Positions 1 to 13,059 are shown, numbered from the stretch's first letter. The stretch: 64,000 bases of DNA from Lumbricus terrestris (GCA_949752735.1 OX457044.1:17736185-17800184); one strand, 5' to 3'. The notes: generated by a model not told the origin, from the sequence alone. Numbers and translations are program-made.

Positions 1-2
1 TC

Positions 3-2150
3 AAGAACCAGCTTGTACGAGGTCTAGAAGACTTGCTTGGAATCTCACCAGTTTTTTCGACAGTCGACCATCATGAAACGGCGGGAAGCGCCGAGCGTAT
101 GATTAGAGTTTTGAGAGAAATGATGAGAAAGGTTATAGATGACGACCCGCGTTCATGGGAGCAGGCTCTTCCATTTCTGGCTTTCAGCTGCAGGCAAATA
201 CCATCAACCGTCACTGGTTTCTCGCCTTTCGAACTGCTATATTCACATGACGTCAGAGGCCCACTGCAGGTCGTACAAGATTCGTGGACAGGTAAACTAC
301 ACACAGCTTCCAACAAGAGAAGCGTTATCGATTACCTGACAATGACACAGAACCACCTTAGGAAATGCCTAGAGTTAGCTACAGAGAACGCCAAGAAGGC
401 ACGTCAAACAGAGAAGGCTTATTACGATAAGAAATCAACAAATAGAACGCTGGAAATTGGACAAGAGGTCTTGCTACTCCGGCACTCTACAGAAGACAAG
501 CTACTGGCTAGGTGGGAGGGGCCTTTCGTCATAACGAGAAAATTATCTGCGGTCAATTACGAGATAATGACCGAGAAAGGTCCTAAGACTTACCATATTA
601 ATCTTCTCAGGGTGTGGCATGCAAGGGAGTCAGATCCCCACATTCCTAGAGTGAATGTCATTCTGACAGCCGAGCCATGTGAAAACGACTTCGAGCGGCT
701 TGGCTACATTGATGACGAAGATCAAGAGGACTCCGAAGAGTTAAACGTTTGCGATGAAAGCTTATCTGCAGAACAGAGACAACAGCTGAGAAAGCTAGTG
801 CACGAATTTAGCGATCGCTTCACTGGGAGGCTAGGAAAGACGACGCTGATAAAGCATTCTATCAAGCTAAACATCGATAAACCAATCGCACCGCGGTACT
901 ACAAAATTCCGGAGAGTTTGCGCGAGCAGGTGAACGAACAACTGCAGCAGATGATAAACGATCAAATCATTGAGCCTTCAGAGTCACCATACGCCTCCCC
1001 CATCGTCTGCGTAAGAAAAAAAGATAATTCAATTCGCTTATGTGCAGACCTGAGGGGCGTAAATGCCATTACTGTCTCGGATGGATACCCAGCAAGTGAC
1101 ATGAGAGGGATCTTGGATAGGGCTGCAGGGGCAAAGTTCATAACAGGTCTGGATCTGCAGCAAGCGTTTTTCCAGGTGGAGCTCGATCAGAACAGTCGAC
1201 CATACACAGCGTTTAAGACGCCTTTCGGCTTATATCAGTATACAGTCATGCCAAATGGAGCGAAAAATTCAAGTAAATGCTTTCAAAGATTGGCAGATAA
1301 GATCCTAAAGGGCGCTGAAAATTATGCAGCTGCTCACGTTGACGACTTCATCGTATTTTCAGCCACATGGGAGCAACACCTAGAACACATCCGGGACGTC
1401 TTGACAAGGCTCAGAAAGGCCAATCTCACCGTAAAATTGAAAAAGTGCCAGTTTGCACGAAAGACAATCAAGATTTTAGGCCACGTGATCGAGGACGGCT
1501 TCGTGAAACCTGACCCGGAAAAAGTCACCGCAATATCCAATTATCCGATGCCAAAGACTAAGCGTCAAGTCAGAGCCTTTTTAGGAATGGGAAATTTTTA
1601 TAACAGGTTCATAAACAATTTTGGCACAAAGGCAGCGCCCCTGACAGAGCTATTGAGAAAAGACCAACCCGATAAGATCAAATGGACAGACATTGAAGAC
1701 AACTCATTCCGAACACTAAAAACAGACCTGACGTCAGACAGAATGCTGATACCACCAGACATTAAAAAACCCTTTGTTTTGCGCTGTGACGCAAGCGGTT
1801 CTGGGATTGGGTCGGTTCTTGCCCAGATAGATTCAAATGGCTTAGAACGTCCCATAGGGTATGCAAGCCGTAAACTGATCGAAAGGGAGACTAAAATGAG
1901 TACGGTGGAACGAGAGTTGCTGTGCGTAGTCTGGTCCCTTAACCACTTCCAACAATTCACTTTTGGCGCCAAAGTGCAGGTTTTCACAGACCACAATTGC
2001 TTAAAATGGCTCCAGACCATGGCAAACCATAACCCTCGCCTAACAAGATGGGCGTTATCGATCCAAAAATATGACCTTGACATTAATTATGTACCGGGAA
2101 AGAACAACTCTATGGCAGACGGGTTGTCTCGGTCATTCATAACCAATTGA
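3..2150 (+). CDS. pol: Ty3/gypsy-type pol (Gmr1-like), integrase–RT–RNase H, 5' partial
   Basis: The frame is open to the left edge, so this is the 3' part of a polyprotein. Residues early in the frame (HHETAGSAERMIRVLR) are the catalytic-Glu end of a retroviral-type integrase, followed by an integrase C-terminal region (LLARWEGPFVI). Reverse transcriptase comes after it, with YASPIVCVRKKD, GLDLQQAFFQV and the AAHVDDFIVFS active site. RNase H follows, with FVLRCDASGSG, TVERELLCVVW and VQVFTDHNCL, and the ORF stops at NSMADGLSRSF. Most Ty3/gypsy elements place integrase after RNase H; integrase first is the order of the deuterostome Gmr1-like group. The visible 716 codons have no stop or frameshift, so the copy is young or was recently active. 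It is a mobile-element protein, not a host gene. Confidence 0.9.
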   Translation, partial: KNQLVRGLEDLLGISPVFSTVDHHETAGSAERMIRVLREMMRKVIDDDPRSWEQALPFLAFSCRQIPSTVTGFSPFELLYSHDVRGPLQVVQDSWTGKLHTASNKRSVIDYLTMTQNHLRKCLELATENAKKARQTEKAYYDKKSTNRTLEIGQEVLLLRHSTEDKLLARWEGPFVITRKLSAVNYEIMTEKGPKTYHINLLRVWHARESDPHIPRVNVILTAEPCENDFERLGYIDDEDQEDSEELNVCDESLSAEQRQQLRKLVHEFSDRFTGRLGKTTLIKHSIKLNIDKPIAPRYYKIPESLREQVNEQLQQMINDQIIEPSESPYASPIVCVRKKDNSIRLCADLRGVNAITVSDGYPASDMRGILDRAAGAKFITGLDLQQAFFQVELDQNSRPYTAFKTPFGLYQYTVMPNGAKNSSKCFQRLADKILKGAENYAAAHVDDFIVFSATWEQHLEHIRDVLTRLRKANLTVKLKKCQFARKTIKILGHVIEDGFVKPDPEKVTAISNYPMPKTKRQVRAFLGMGNFYNRFINNFGTKAAPLTELLRKDQPDKIKWTDIEDNSFRTLKTDLTSDRMLIPPDIKKPFVLRCDASGSGIGSVLAQIDSNGLERPIGYASRKLIERETKMSTVERELLCVVWSLNHFQQFTFGAKVQVFTDHNCLKWLQTMANHNPRLTRWALSIQKYDLDINYVPGKNNSMADGLSRSFITN

Positions 2151-2507
2151 AGCTGTTAAATTATACATGCATGTATAGCGTATACAGTTCAAGATCTGAA
2201 GTTTGTATAGTTAAAAATTTGTGTATGAGTCATATTAAGCGCTAACCAATTGCTATTATGTTTATCTCACAGATATTACTCGTTTTTGTGTTTCTGCTTT
2301 ATGTTATAGATTAAATCACTTAGGGATTCATGTGATAGCCAGCCTGGGGACGTCGCGGAACAACGGTGAAAAGACATTAAGATAATTGCCGTGCGACGAT
2401 TGCCTGTGCTCTTGTAAAAACCTCGTCGACCCGTGACGAACTCTCCTTCAAGAGTCACCTACACGACGTGCTGTTGACACAATTCTTGTGCCATCAGCTA
2501 AAGAAAG

Positions 2508-3075
2508 TGTGATGATGTAGTGAGGGAGTAGTCGGCGATGATGCTTATAACTATGTATTGTTTTTATGTTTTATGACTCTTATTTGATTAATTGTTGGCC
2601 TAATGATCATAATTATAGGCCTAGATCATTTTCTGTGAACACTTAGCCTATTAGTCATTACCAATATATAGAGAGGAGAGAGTGGGAGAAAGAGACAGAG
2701 AGAGACAGAGAGATGCGGTAGGCGGGGAATTGGTGCCACGCAGGGTCTGAAGGGATGATTGGCAGGTGGAAGAAATGGGTTTAAGAAGGAATGCGACAGC
2801 AGAGCAAGGATCATTCGCCCAGGGATCGTTGACGGTAGAGCATTGGCCGCAGTGAGGCGAAGGGATCAGTGGCGAACGAGAGGCCTTGGAAGAAAGGGCC
2901 TGGAGTGAGCGAAGGATCGAAGAATAGATTAGGCTATGACAAGTGAATCGTTATGAATACAATGTAAATATTATAAACCGATGATCAATTAACCAGCAAG
3001 AAAGGATTCAAAACTGTTTCGGGTTAATTCTCTGTGCGATTGAAGTTGAACGATAACCCACGTGCTACGCTGCAA
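2508..3075 (+). mobile_element. Probable LTR of the Gmr1-like element
   Basis: The segment lies about 360 bases after the pol stop. It starts TGTGATGATG directly after a purine run (AAAGAAAG, a possible polypurine tract) and probably ends near GCTACGCTGCA. It contains a GA-rich tract and a TTTAAG/TATATA-like promoter region. I could not compare it with a second LTR because the 5' LTR would lie outside the window, so both borders are estimates. The 2151-2507 stretch between pol and this segment has no recognisable gene. Confidence 0.35.
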
Positions 3076-4211
3076 CTAAAGTCCCCCGAAGATTTAGCCT
3101 GCTGCTCAATTAGCACCGCTCGCCACCAAACCTGAAAGAGTACGAACAATCGTCTCTTCCAGTACATGGATCGAAATTGATAATGTTGATTGTTGAATTG
3201 TGCTAAATATAGTCTTACGATAAATACTATGTGTCACGATAAATAGAGGATAGTCTGCTAACTAGAAATGAATCACTGAAATAATTACTAGTTAGAAATT
3301 GAACTAAAAGACTCTGAATCAAAGTAATACTAGTGGCCGATAATTGTGGAGATTGTTCTCCCTAGGCTGTAGAGTTATTTCCGTTTGAGATAATCATTTG
3401 TACTGTAGTTAAGACTGTTGAATTCTGTAATTAAATATTTTAAATGCACAGTCTAGTGATTAACCTGTACAAATAATGTCTGCACCTGATTCTGAAGAGG
3501 CAAGGGAATCCTTTATCATTGGGTCCCAAGGGGGTGAGGGCAGAAGCCCTACACCAGAAACTTCTGTGAACGTTGATGAGGGTTCTTCTGTAGCGCCCTC
3601 TCTCGTGATAGAGAAACTCTTGAGCATTTTAGAGTTGAGTCAAAAGAGATACACAGAACTAGTAGATAATACTGAGAGGCTATTTGAGCAACAGAGCAGA
3701 CAGATAAGAAGGCTAGAGGATCAGATGGCAGAGCTCCCTGTAGGGATTTCCGGTGAAGCTGTTGTGTGGGAGGCGGACCCTGACAATTACCCGACTAGTG
3801 GTATTGTTGCTGCCCTACAAAGCGCCCCGGACATATGTTCTCCCTCGGCCCTGGTAAGTGAGAGAGAAGATAGAGGATATCCTACAGTGGTGAGCTCTGG
3901 GCAAACTGAATCCCTGCAGAGCCGAATAGGTCCCTTTGACTATGACTACTCTGAATATTTGGACCATCGGTTAAAGCCCACACAACAGTACGTTCGCTCC
4001 CTTCCTGAGCAGGTGCTCCTAGTAGGCAACCGGTCGGCAACAATTTCTCCTAAGGGAGGTGGAAACTTAGAGGCGGTTGGAACGACTGGGAATGAGGAGC
4101 AGAAGGTTACAAATGGCACCAGCAGTGAAAGGTGCAAGGTTACAGATGGTAACAGTAGGAGGGAGCGAAACGTTACAATGAGACCCCGACAGAAAAGCAT
4201 CGAATCCGATG

Positions 4212-4775
<564 letters not shown>

Positions 4776-6098
4776 AATATAGCAATAGTATCTGCCTCTA
4801 CCATCGCACGTCGTGCAATGGCCGCTTTGTTCGTCGGAGACAATTAATATTTAGTCTTAGAATCAATAATTGTCTCTCGTTCCATCGTAGAACTGGATTC
4901 CGTCCGACGATAATGGAACAAAAATGCATCGAGGTGCTTCATGACACGAGAATTTTGATGTGCTTCAAAAGCTGACGTCTGTCATTGCAAGCGATAAGAG
5001 CTTTTAAGAGGATTTTCAAGGAGATTTGATGCACAACAGCTGTTCCTGATGTGCTGTATAGCGACTATGTTGCATTAGCCTACAATGCATCACATTTGCA
5101 CTGTTTTCTATGATAGTCAGTGGCGTAACAACCATATAACGAAGGTGGACAAAATCCACGGGCCCCCGAGATCCAAAGGGCCCCCAAGCTTATTAAGTAA
5201 AAATTTACTAAAAAAGTGGCATGTACTTTTTCGGAGTTTTTCCGTTTTATAGTTAGTTTCAGATTGTAGAGTCTAGACTTCTAGGGCTAGCCTGGATACG
5301 ACGGATATGATAAATGATACGCATGTGTCGTGTCTGCAGGCTGGACTGTATGGGTCATCGGATGTGAGAGCATTTGACCCGTAGTAGACATCAACACTTA
5401 GTTGTACGTTGGGGCGGGGTTTACGGTTAGGGTATACATTCATCCATGGAGGGCTGGGTTCATCCTAGTGGTGCACCAGAGTTGCATGCTTCACTTAATC
5501 GTCCTTATCCGATCAGGTTGATGCTTGAAATAGTATCTTCTTTCTTTTCCGGTCCCTCTATGGTAATTCTAGCTGTGTGTGTCTGTCTGTCTGTCTGTCT
5601 TTCTCTGTCAGATAGACAGAGAGAGATAGGTATGTCTGCCTCTCTCTATGTCTCTCTCTCTCTGTCTCACTCTATGTGTGTGTGCATTGTGTGTACCTGT
5701 CTTTGTCTCTGTCAGTGTCTCTATACGAGCCAAGCGTTGAAGTGACTGATACACACTGCACATTGCAGTGTTCATTCCTTCACGCTCATAATAACAGCCA
5801 TTCATTTATTTTTATCTGGATCATCACCATTGCGGTGCCTAAACGAAAATAATCATCATATACATGCATGTACATGTAAGATGAATGCCATGAAACGAAC
5901 GTAGGCCTACAGTTCTGGCAGTCACAAACGAGCTGAGAAAAATCGAAAAATTTAGACTGCTGTGTTTGCGAACAGTAAGGCTAGAATAGCCAAATTTCTC
6001 AAAGTGATTATACGAAGAACTACAGACCACAGTGAGTCTACATTACAGGCACGTAGCCTACGTGTGTGTAGCCTATATAATATATGAACCTTTGTATG

Positions 6099-6969
6099 GG
6101 TGTCACGACAACTAGTCTACAGACAACTCGTCTAACGAAAACTGGTCTACAGACAACTGGTCTAACAACTGGTCTACAGACAACTGGTCCAACGCTTGAG
6201 AAATGGAAGCTGAATGAAAGTTTTTACAGCTGAAATGGAGGCTGGATTGATAAAAAAGCAAGAGAAATGGAAGCTCAGAGCTTTTTTAGCGTGCAGTTGT
6301 ACACGAAATGTGCAGTTCTAAAAGAATTTGTGCAGTTGTAAAAGCATTTCCGCGCAGTTGAAACTAATAGAAAAAGGTCAGTGTCGTCCGATTGGAGGTA
6401 ATTTACCATGGAAGATAGGAAAGAAAAGAAGGGGTTGTGCAGTTCTAAAAATTTCTTAAAAACAGGCCTGTCGAAGCTGGATGAAGAGGTTCTTTTAGAT
6501 CTACAGGTAAAATATAGGCTGGATTGACAAAAGTAACGCATGAGAAATGGAAGCTGGATGAAGGTATAAATTTTAGATCTAAAATAGAAGCTGAATTGAT
6601 GAAAAAACGCTTAAGAAATGGAAACTGAATGAAGGCATTTTTATATCTGAAATCGAAGTTGGATTGACGAAAATAACGAACAAGTAATAGAATCTGGTTG
6701 ATGGTATTTTTAGATCTGAAATAGAAGCTGGATGCATGAAATACATGAATGAAAATCATCAATCCAGCTTCCATTTAAGCTTTAAAAAAATTAACGTTTT
6801 TTTATATATCCAGTTTTTATTGGAGTTGTCTGTATAGATCAGTTTTCGTTAGACCAGTTGTCTGTAAAAAAGTAACTGCTGTCGTTAGACTAGTTGTCTG
6901 TAGACCAGTAACTGTTGTCGTTAGACGAGTTGTCTAACCAGTTGTCTGAAGACCAGTTGTCGTGGAACC
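6099..6969. mobile_element. Fold-back-like element nested in the hAT element
   Basis: The ends are imperfect inverted repeats: GGTGTCACGACAACTAGTC on the left and GACCAGTTGTCGTGGAACC on the right. Each arm is built from several copies of a unit of about 14 bp, GTCTACAGACAACTG and its complement. The interior carries degenerate copies of a GAAGCTGGATTGATGAAA repeat that also occurs at 23.3 and 34.9 kb. No coding sequence is seen. Confidence 0.6.
6276..6471. mobile_element. 196-bp MITE (CAGGGCT…AGCCCTG family), third nesting level
   Basis: The sequence runs from CAGAGCTTTTTTAGCG to CTTAAAAACAGGCCTG. Its flanks TGGAAGCT and TCGAAGCT match at 7 of 8 positions, like a hAT-type duplication. Related copies occur at 34606-34805 and, truncated, at 30505. 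All share repeated TGTGCAGTT(C/G)TAAAA and an ATTTACCATGGA segment. Confidence 0.65.
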
Positions 6970-7258
6970 GTTTTCTTGTTTTGCATTGAACCATTAATTA
7001 GGCTAATATGCCTTAACAATGGATTATTATTGATGACAGCGTTTAATACTGACATTCATAAAGCGAAACTTTATGAAAACTCACCAGTAGGCCTATTGTA
7101 CTATTGCGCTACCAAAATTACTTCAGATATAATATGCGCTCTTGTTTTAAAATAGCCATCTAATTGTTTTCACTGTTTAGTCTCGTTAATGGATAGGGGC
7201 CCCCAAGCTGAGAATGTCCACGGGCCCCGGGCTCAGTTGTTACGCCACTGATGATAGT

Positions 7259-8419
7259 CAGATACATGTGGAAGCTGTAGGATGGCGTCATGTATCTGAA
7301 GGTTGTTTAATTAATAAACCTTTCATGCGATGTCTGACACCCGTCAACCATGGATGTTTATACAGCGGAAGAATACGCAATGAATCAGACATATTTTAAA
7401 TCGTTCAACGTGAGAAAATTTTATTTGCGTTTCCTGTAACGGAATGACAAGAAGCTTTCAATGTGACCTTGTCCAGAGGCGTAGGACCCTCCCTCCGTAC
7501 CCTCCGACCGGAGGGGGCCCCCAAAAGTGGCAAAAAAGTTAAGGTATAACTAGGTAAGTGACATTTATTGACGCTATTGCACATGCCATGTCAGCTTTAC
7601 TGATAAAACCGTAAAGTAAATGCGGAATAGGTGTGCACTGCAGGTCTATACAATACAAATCCCGTATATTGCATGAAATAAATACTGCATTCCAGTTTCT
7701 GTTTTGTAAGGGGTCTCGCCACCCTGGAAATAATGTTCGGATGGGTCACGCTCTTTGCTGCTACGGCCCTGACCTTGTCATTGAGTGAAATTCAAAGTGG
7801 ATCGATCTGTACAAAGGTGGGGCCTACACTACAGCCCTTCATGTGTATAGGCTACAGGCGAGGTAAGGGGTCCTGGATATTGGGGGTTCAACCCTATATG
7901 GTCCTTTTTCTAGGACTCCGCAGTAAAGTCTTCATTGCAACCCCTACTCCACATAAATCAACGTCTGACCCCCTCTCCCCAATTATTTTTCTACCTTCCT
8001 CATCCTGAGTGTAAGGCGATATCTTGTTCATGACAAGCTTTCGTCTTCAATGCTTCTCAAAGACGCATCTCCCGGTTTATTTCGGTTTCCAATGTTTGCG
8101 TGATACATGTCCGGTAAGAAGATAGTAAATGACCTCATTGAACTCGACTGCATTGGATTACACTGGATAAGCTTACACTTCCTGCGATAAACATTTTTCG
8201 GATGGACAATGACATGTAGGGTTGAATTGCATGTAGTCAAAAGCAGCTGATATAAAAAAATGCAACATCGGCGCCTTGTCTGGAAACGGACACAGATAGA
8301 CTGCAGACAAGTTGCTGTCAAGACTGACTTACTGTTTTGAACAGGCGAACAACAGAGACATACAGAAGTGCTGTGACATGCATGCACGTGTGAACTGACG
8401 GAGGACAATGTAAAGGCAG
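7259..8419. other. No gene recognised
   Basis: The stretch holds a G/C-run-rich segment near 7480-7540 (GGAGGGGGCCCCC) that may be a decayed transposon end. A 91-codon ORF at 7733 has a hydrophobic start but no donor site or homology I can recognise. Nothing else can be supported. Confidence 0.5.
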
Positions 8420-8706
8420 TCTGAGAGAGAGAGAAAGAGAGAGAGAGACAGAGACAGACAGACAGACAGAGACAAACAGACAGAGACAGATAGTCAGAAA
8501 CAGATACAGGGACAGAGACAGACAGAGAGACAGAGACAGACAGATAAGAGACGGAGACAGAGAGATAACAAGACAGAAAGAGAGAGAGAGAGAGAGACAG
8601 AGACAGACAGACAGAGACAGAGAGAGTCAGAGAGACAGAGACAGACAGATACAGAGAAACAGACAGAGAGATAAAAAGACAAAGAAACAGAGAGACAAAG
8701 AGAGTC

Positions 8707-8743
<37 letters not shown>

Positions 8744-8885
8744 GACAGAGAGAGTCAGAAACAGAGACAGGGACAGAGACAGACAGATACAGAGAAGCAG
8801 ACAGAGAGATAAAAAGACAGATAAACAGAGAGACAAAGAGAGTCAGAGAGAGAGACAGACAGACAGACAGAGACAGAGAGATGGA
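8420..8885. repeat. (GACAGA)n-type purine-rich satellite
   Basis: About 460 bases are composed of GAGACAGA, GACAGACA and AGAGAGAG units with higher-order repetition. The segment near 8640-8750 is nearly repeated at 8770-8880. ORFs on either strand are translations of the repeat. Confidence 0.95.
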
Positions 8886-10195
8886 TACGTATAAACACAG
8901 AAAGTGATATAGCCATATTACCCATAATATAATTATGATATATAGGCATTAGGCATTATATAGCCTATATATATATATATATCGTATTCTATATATATTG
9001 CTACATTATGAGAATGAATGCGCAGGTATATAATTATGTGCCTATACTATTATAGAAAGTCGTTGGTCAGTCCAGCAGATTTCTTATCTGTCCTTCTTCC
9101 TGGAATAAGATATATATACGTTGCAATCGGCGACTTGAGCTTCTTGTTCTTTCCGTTGCCTCATTTCCGCTATAGCGTTTAAAAACCAATCTGTACGATT
9201 TCTTGGTTTTGCTCTGTCAATTCCGTTGTCATTCGGACGAGTCTTTCTGAAGCAGCGCTAGATAAATTGATAAATTGCGAATGTAATGCAAACAGACTTT
9301 CATGCAATGACCTCAATAGCTGCATAAGAAACGATGGAGCGCACCAGGCAAGACAGTCCGACGTAGAATGATCACACACTGATCACACCCCTGTGTGTGA
9401 TCGATACTTGTCTCATTGCTGCGACAACTCTACAGAAATCTTATGATTCATGTGTTTGTCAGATTGATCGGCAGACAGAGAATAATCTCTCTGTCAGTAA
9501 TCATTATTATTGTCAATCCATGCGAATTTAGGAGGTTGTATAATGTATATATGCTGCAAATTTTATATGAAACTGGGACGAGAACGTCGTTTATAATTCA
9601 CCGAAAAGTCTACCCGACGAGTAAAATAATATATAGGCCTACTGGTACAGTGGTATTAGGCCGGTAAACGTTAGTAGCGTTGGAACTTAATTTGTGCTCA
9701 AAATTAAATTAATTATTAAATATAATCGTTCATCTTGCTCAAGGTCCGACTTGCATCAACTCTATTACATGAATATTGAAAAATCTAACTTGGCGATCTT
9801 CAACTGACAATTTTATTACCTTTGGAGCCAATCACGCGGCCTGTATTGTATTACCATTGTCGCTAATAGCTTATCCAGAAGACGTCGGCAAGTCGAAGAT
9901 TTAAGTTGTTCAAAAGTGCCTACTTATGCTTTTAAATATTACAATTTTATTTGCAAAGTCTGAGGTTTTAATTGTCAGTATTATATGAGTTCTTTAGCAG
10001 CAGCCAACAACAACGTGACTTAAAGGACGCAATTCTATGAGAAATCTGACATTGTTTATCACGACCGAGAATTGCATTTTTTATACACACATACACATAT
10101 ACAATCATATTTTAACACATAGGCCTACATAGCGACAAATCAATCAACGAAAATGTGCAATATAATCCTAAAGAGATAAAACGATATAATTGTAT
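8886..10195. other. No gene recognised
   Basis: The sequence is AT-rich and unique-looking, with a short (AT)n at about 8965. A 66-codon minus-strand ORF at 9179-9379 has some helical character, but no splice or homology support. I see nothing firm. Confidence 0.5.
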
Positions 10196-10371
10196 TACAT
10201 GCATACATACATACATACATACATACATACATACATACATACATACATACATACATACATACATACATACATACATACATACATACATACGTACATACAT
10301 ACATACATACATACATCCACACATACATACATACATACATACATACATACGTACATACATACATACATACA

Positions 10372-10402
<31 letters not shown>

Positions 10403-11115
10403 GTAGTGTAGTATCTTGGGTCTGCAGGATGATGGATGATATAGTGTGGCAGAGAGAGAGAGAGAGAGAAAGGGAGATTGAAAGACAGAGAGAAGGACAG
10501 AAGGAAAGAGTGGTAAAGGAAGTAAGGTATGGCAGATGGACAGAACAGAACAGGTCAGACCAGGCACAAGAGAGAGAGAAAGAAAGGAAGTGGGAGGAAG
10601 ATAGGTATACACAGTACAGTAACTAGCAAGGAGGCAGAAAGATCAGTTGCAGGCCAATTGGAAGCAAAAGGAGGTAGGCACTGCTATTGATTGACAACGA
10701 GGCAGTAAGGTTAAGAGTAGGCAGTGTGAAGTGAGTGGCAGGAAGCCAGTGGGCAAAGGAGGGGGTTTAAAAGGGCAGTGCAGAGCAGAAAAGGTTGGTG
10801 AAGGCTGAAGAGTGAAGAGGTCGAGTTCGGAGTTGAGAGTGAGTGCGGAGGGTGTATTACAGTGCAACATCAAGAACAGTGGTTGGGTCGTCAATATAAT
10901 AATAATGTCGTCAAGTGAACAATAAACGTGTGAAACATCGAAAGCTATTCCTCTTCTTCCTGATCCGTAAACTCGTATATTCCGAGGGATCAGAGACCGT
11001 TACACATACATACATACATACATACATACATACATACATACATGCATACATACATACATACATACATACACATATACACACACACACATACATACATACA
11101 TACATACATACATAC

Positions 11116-11146
<31 letters not shown>

Positions 11147-11216
11147 CATGCATGCATACATACATACATACATACATACATACATACATACGTACATACA
11201 TACATACATACATACA
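10196..11216. repeat. (ACAT)n arrays at 10196-10401 and 11005-11216, split by an insertion
   Basis: Two arrays of the same CATA tetranucleotide, each about 200 bp, flank a 603-bp unique segment. The identical unit and orientation suggest one original array that was interrupted. Overlapping ORFs ([16 protein letters not shown]) are artefacts of the repeat. Confidence 0.9.
10402..11004 (+). mobile_element. Probable solo LTR inserted in the (ACAT)n array
   Basis: The segment starts TGTAGTGTAG and ends CCGTTACA, giving the TGT…ACA ends typical of LTRs. It has a GA-rich U3-like part, a TTTAAAAG promoter-like motif near 10768, and AATAAA at about 10920, roughly 85 bases before the end. No coding region is attached. 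The flanking microsatellite makes the target duplication ambiguous. Size and layout resemble the probable LTR at 2.5-3.1 kb, but the sequences are clearly different. Confidence 0.5.
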
Positions 11217-13059
11217 CGCACACATGTACCAAACCGAGGATTAACGCGTGGCGGATGTTATTAGAAACGTGAAGTATGGACCATGCGATCGGTCGCCTAT
11301 GGCTACATACAGCAGCTCAGCCTTAGAAGCGTCGCATCATCTCCCGTTATAGCGAATTCATATAACTCGTCCAACTCATAAATCCATCGTCACGAGATAG
11401 CCTTCAAGGCGACCATTAAGGGACAGCGAGGACAACGAAGGGTCGGTCGATCTGGCTAAATCTATCTCCAGAAGATCTATCATAAAACAACGACGCATTT
11501 ACGACTATTTATAGGTTGGGTCTATACACAGACGGACTACTCCACGCATTCAGAGCGGTGCGAATTGTTGGTTGATATGATCAGCTGAAACTATATTTAT
11601 GCACTCAACAGTGTAACAGGTTCAACACGGTACATACTCTGTTGATCATAATGATTTATATGCCTTTATTTCCATTTTATTGCAGTTCAGTTCATTCTCG
11701 CCGCTCTCTATCTGGCGCTGTCTAATCTATTATCGGTTCTGACCTGGTTTTCCTATCGCATGCAACTGGTGAGGATGACAGTATCGCCGACGAACGGAGG
11801 GAACTGTGAAAAACGCACCCATGGATGTACATGTATACATGTACGTTTGCATTAGCAACGCCATAGCTCTTCCTATTGATGGTCTTTCAAGGGAAAAGGT
11901 GCACATCTGCTGTTGAGAAAGTCGACATGATTATCATGTCTATGTTATTGGCCTATAGACTATAGATAGAGTTATTGTAGACCTGCGCCATAATCTAAAT
12001 CCGGGAATAGAATTGTCGGGGATTTCGAGAGGATTCAAACCCCCAATAAATTTGCAACACGTCCAGTTAATTTCCAAAAAGACCATGCATGCATTGCATG
12101 GGTTTGGTAACGAGTTAAACTCCCTCCACAGCTTTCAGCGCTAAGTAGATTCTCAAGTACAGATCGTATAATATTGTTAATTTCCTCTTAAAGCCTTCAG
12201 ATAGTTTGGCTGCCATTGACTGCTCTGTTTGGGAAGCCGAAATTTCTGTAGGCGGCACTGTGTGTTGTGCAGACAGAAGAGAGTATTGGCGAGGACCAAT
12301 CCGTGCTCTGCGTAGAAATCTACCAATATTTGTCCTCTATCATCTATATATAATATCACATTGCCAGAATTATTTCTCAAAGACGCCAGTCACAGTCGCG
12401 TCCTCTCCTACTCTGTTCCGCTTGGGGACCTAAAAGAATCGCGGCTCTAGACTCTAAGTTTCCAGGTTAATCCATAACTGGCTGCATTTACCCAAATCCC
12501 GATAAAATAATATTATGTTACAATAGCAAGATGAGTGATAAAACATGGATATCAGTGCAAAATTATTGTATACAGTAACATTAGAAGCTGAATGAGCAGT
12601 ATGAGAATATTTATAGCAGAACTGCTGCAGAAGTTTAAAGAAAGATAGATGAGTGATAGAAAGGTGATAGCTATCAATTATTGCAGTATCTATATATAGA
12701 GTAAAACTAGAAGTTATAAAAAGAAGTAGAAGCTGGATGAGCGATTAAAATTCGGCTAAAAAATAATTCGCGTATTGGGATGTGGGTGACTACTAACCGA
12801 CTGCAGTTTGCTGTCACTCATAAGCGTGAGACGAATGAGACCGAATGTCAAATTGCGTAGAAATGCGAATAAATGTGTTTTCACTGCGTTGCTATGGGCA
12901 ACGTGCGTTGTGACGTCGTAGGATGATATCAGTTTCACCGTCGTAGGTCATGAAATTTATTCTTTTTACTACAGATCCATCAACTGTACTTTGCCGTTAC
13001 GTCATCATCACCGTCATCCATGAGGAAATAATTTATAGCGGTAACTAAGGAACGAGATT
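11217..13059. other. No gene recognised
   Basis: No convincing coding exon, RNA gene or transposon end was found. Near 12590-12760 there are weak copies of an AGAAGCTGGATGAG-type repeat related to the GAAGCTGGATTGATGAAA family found elsewhere. Confidence 0.5.

Larger units (their letters stand above)
5118..7250. mobile_element. Non-autonomous hAT-like DNA transposon, 2.1 kb
   Basis: The element starts CAGTGGCGTAACAAC and ends with its exact inverse GTTGTTACGCCACTG. It is flanked by an exact 8-bp direct repeat ATGATAGT (5110-5117 and 7251-7258). The G/C runs inside both ends also mirror each other (CCACGGGCCCC near each tip). CAG-type tips and 8-bp duplications are hallmarks of hAT transposons. 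No transposase is present; the interior holds a TGTC/TCTC microsatellite near 5575-5725 and two further nested elements. Confidence 0.85.

Noticed and set aside
5446..5745. 99-codon ORF
   Set aside because: Half of it is a TGTC/TCTC microsatellite inside the hAT-like element.
7733..8008. Secreted protein ORF with hydrophobic start
   Set aside because: No donor site at the expected place, no homology, and proline-rich low-quality remainder; probably transposon or random sequence.
10112..11272. ORFs of 65-166 codons reading HTYIHTYI or MYVCMYVC
   Set aside because: Pure (ACAT)n translation in every frame.
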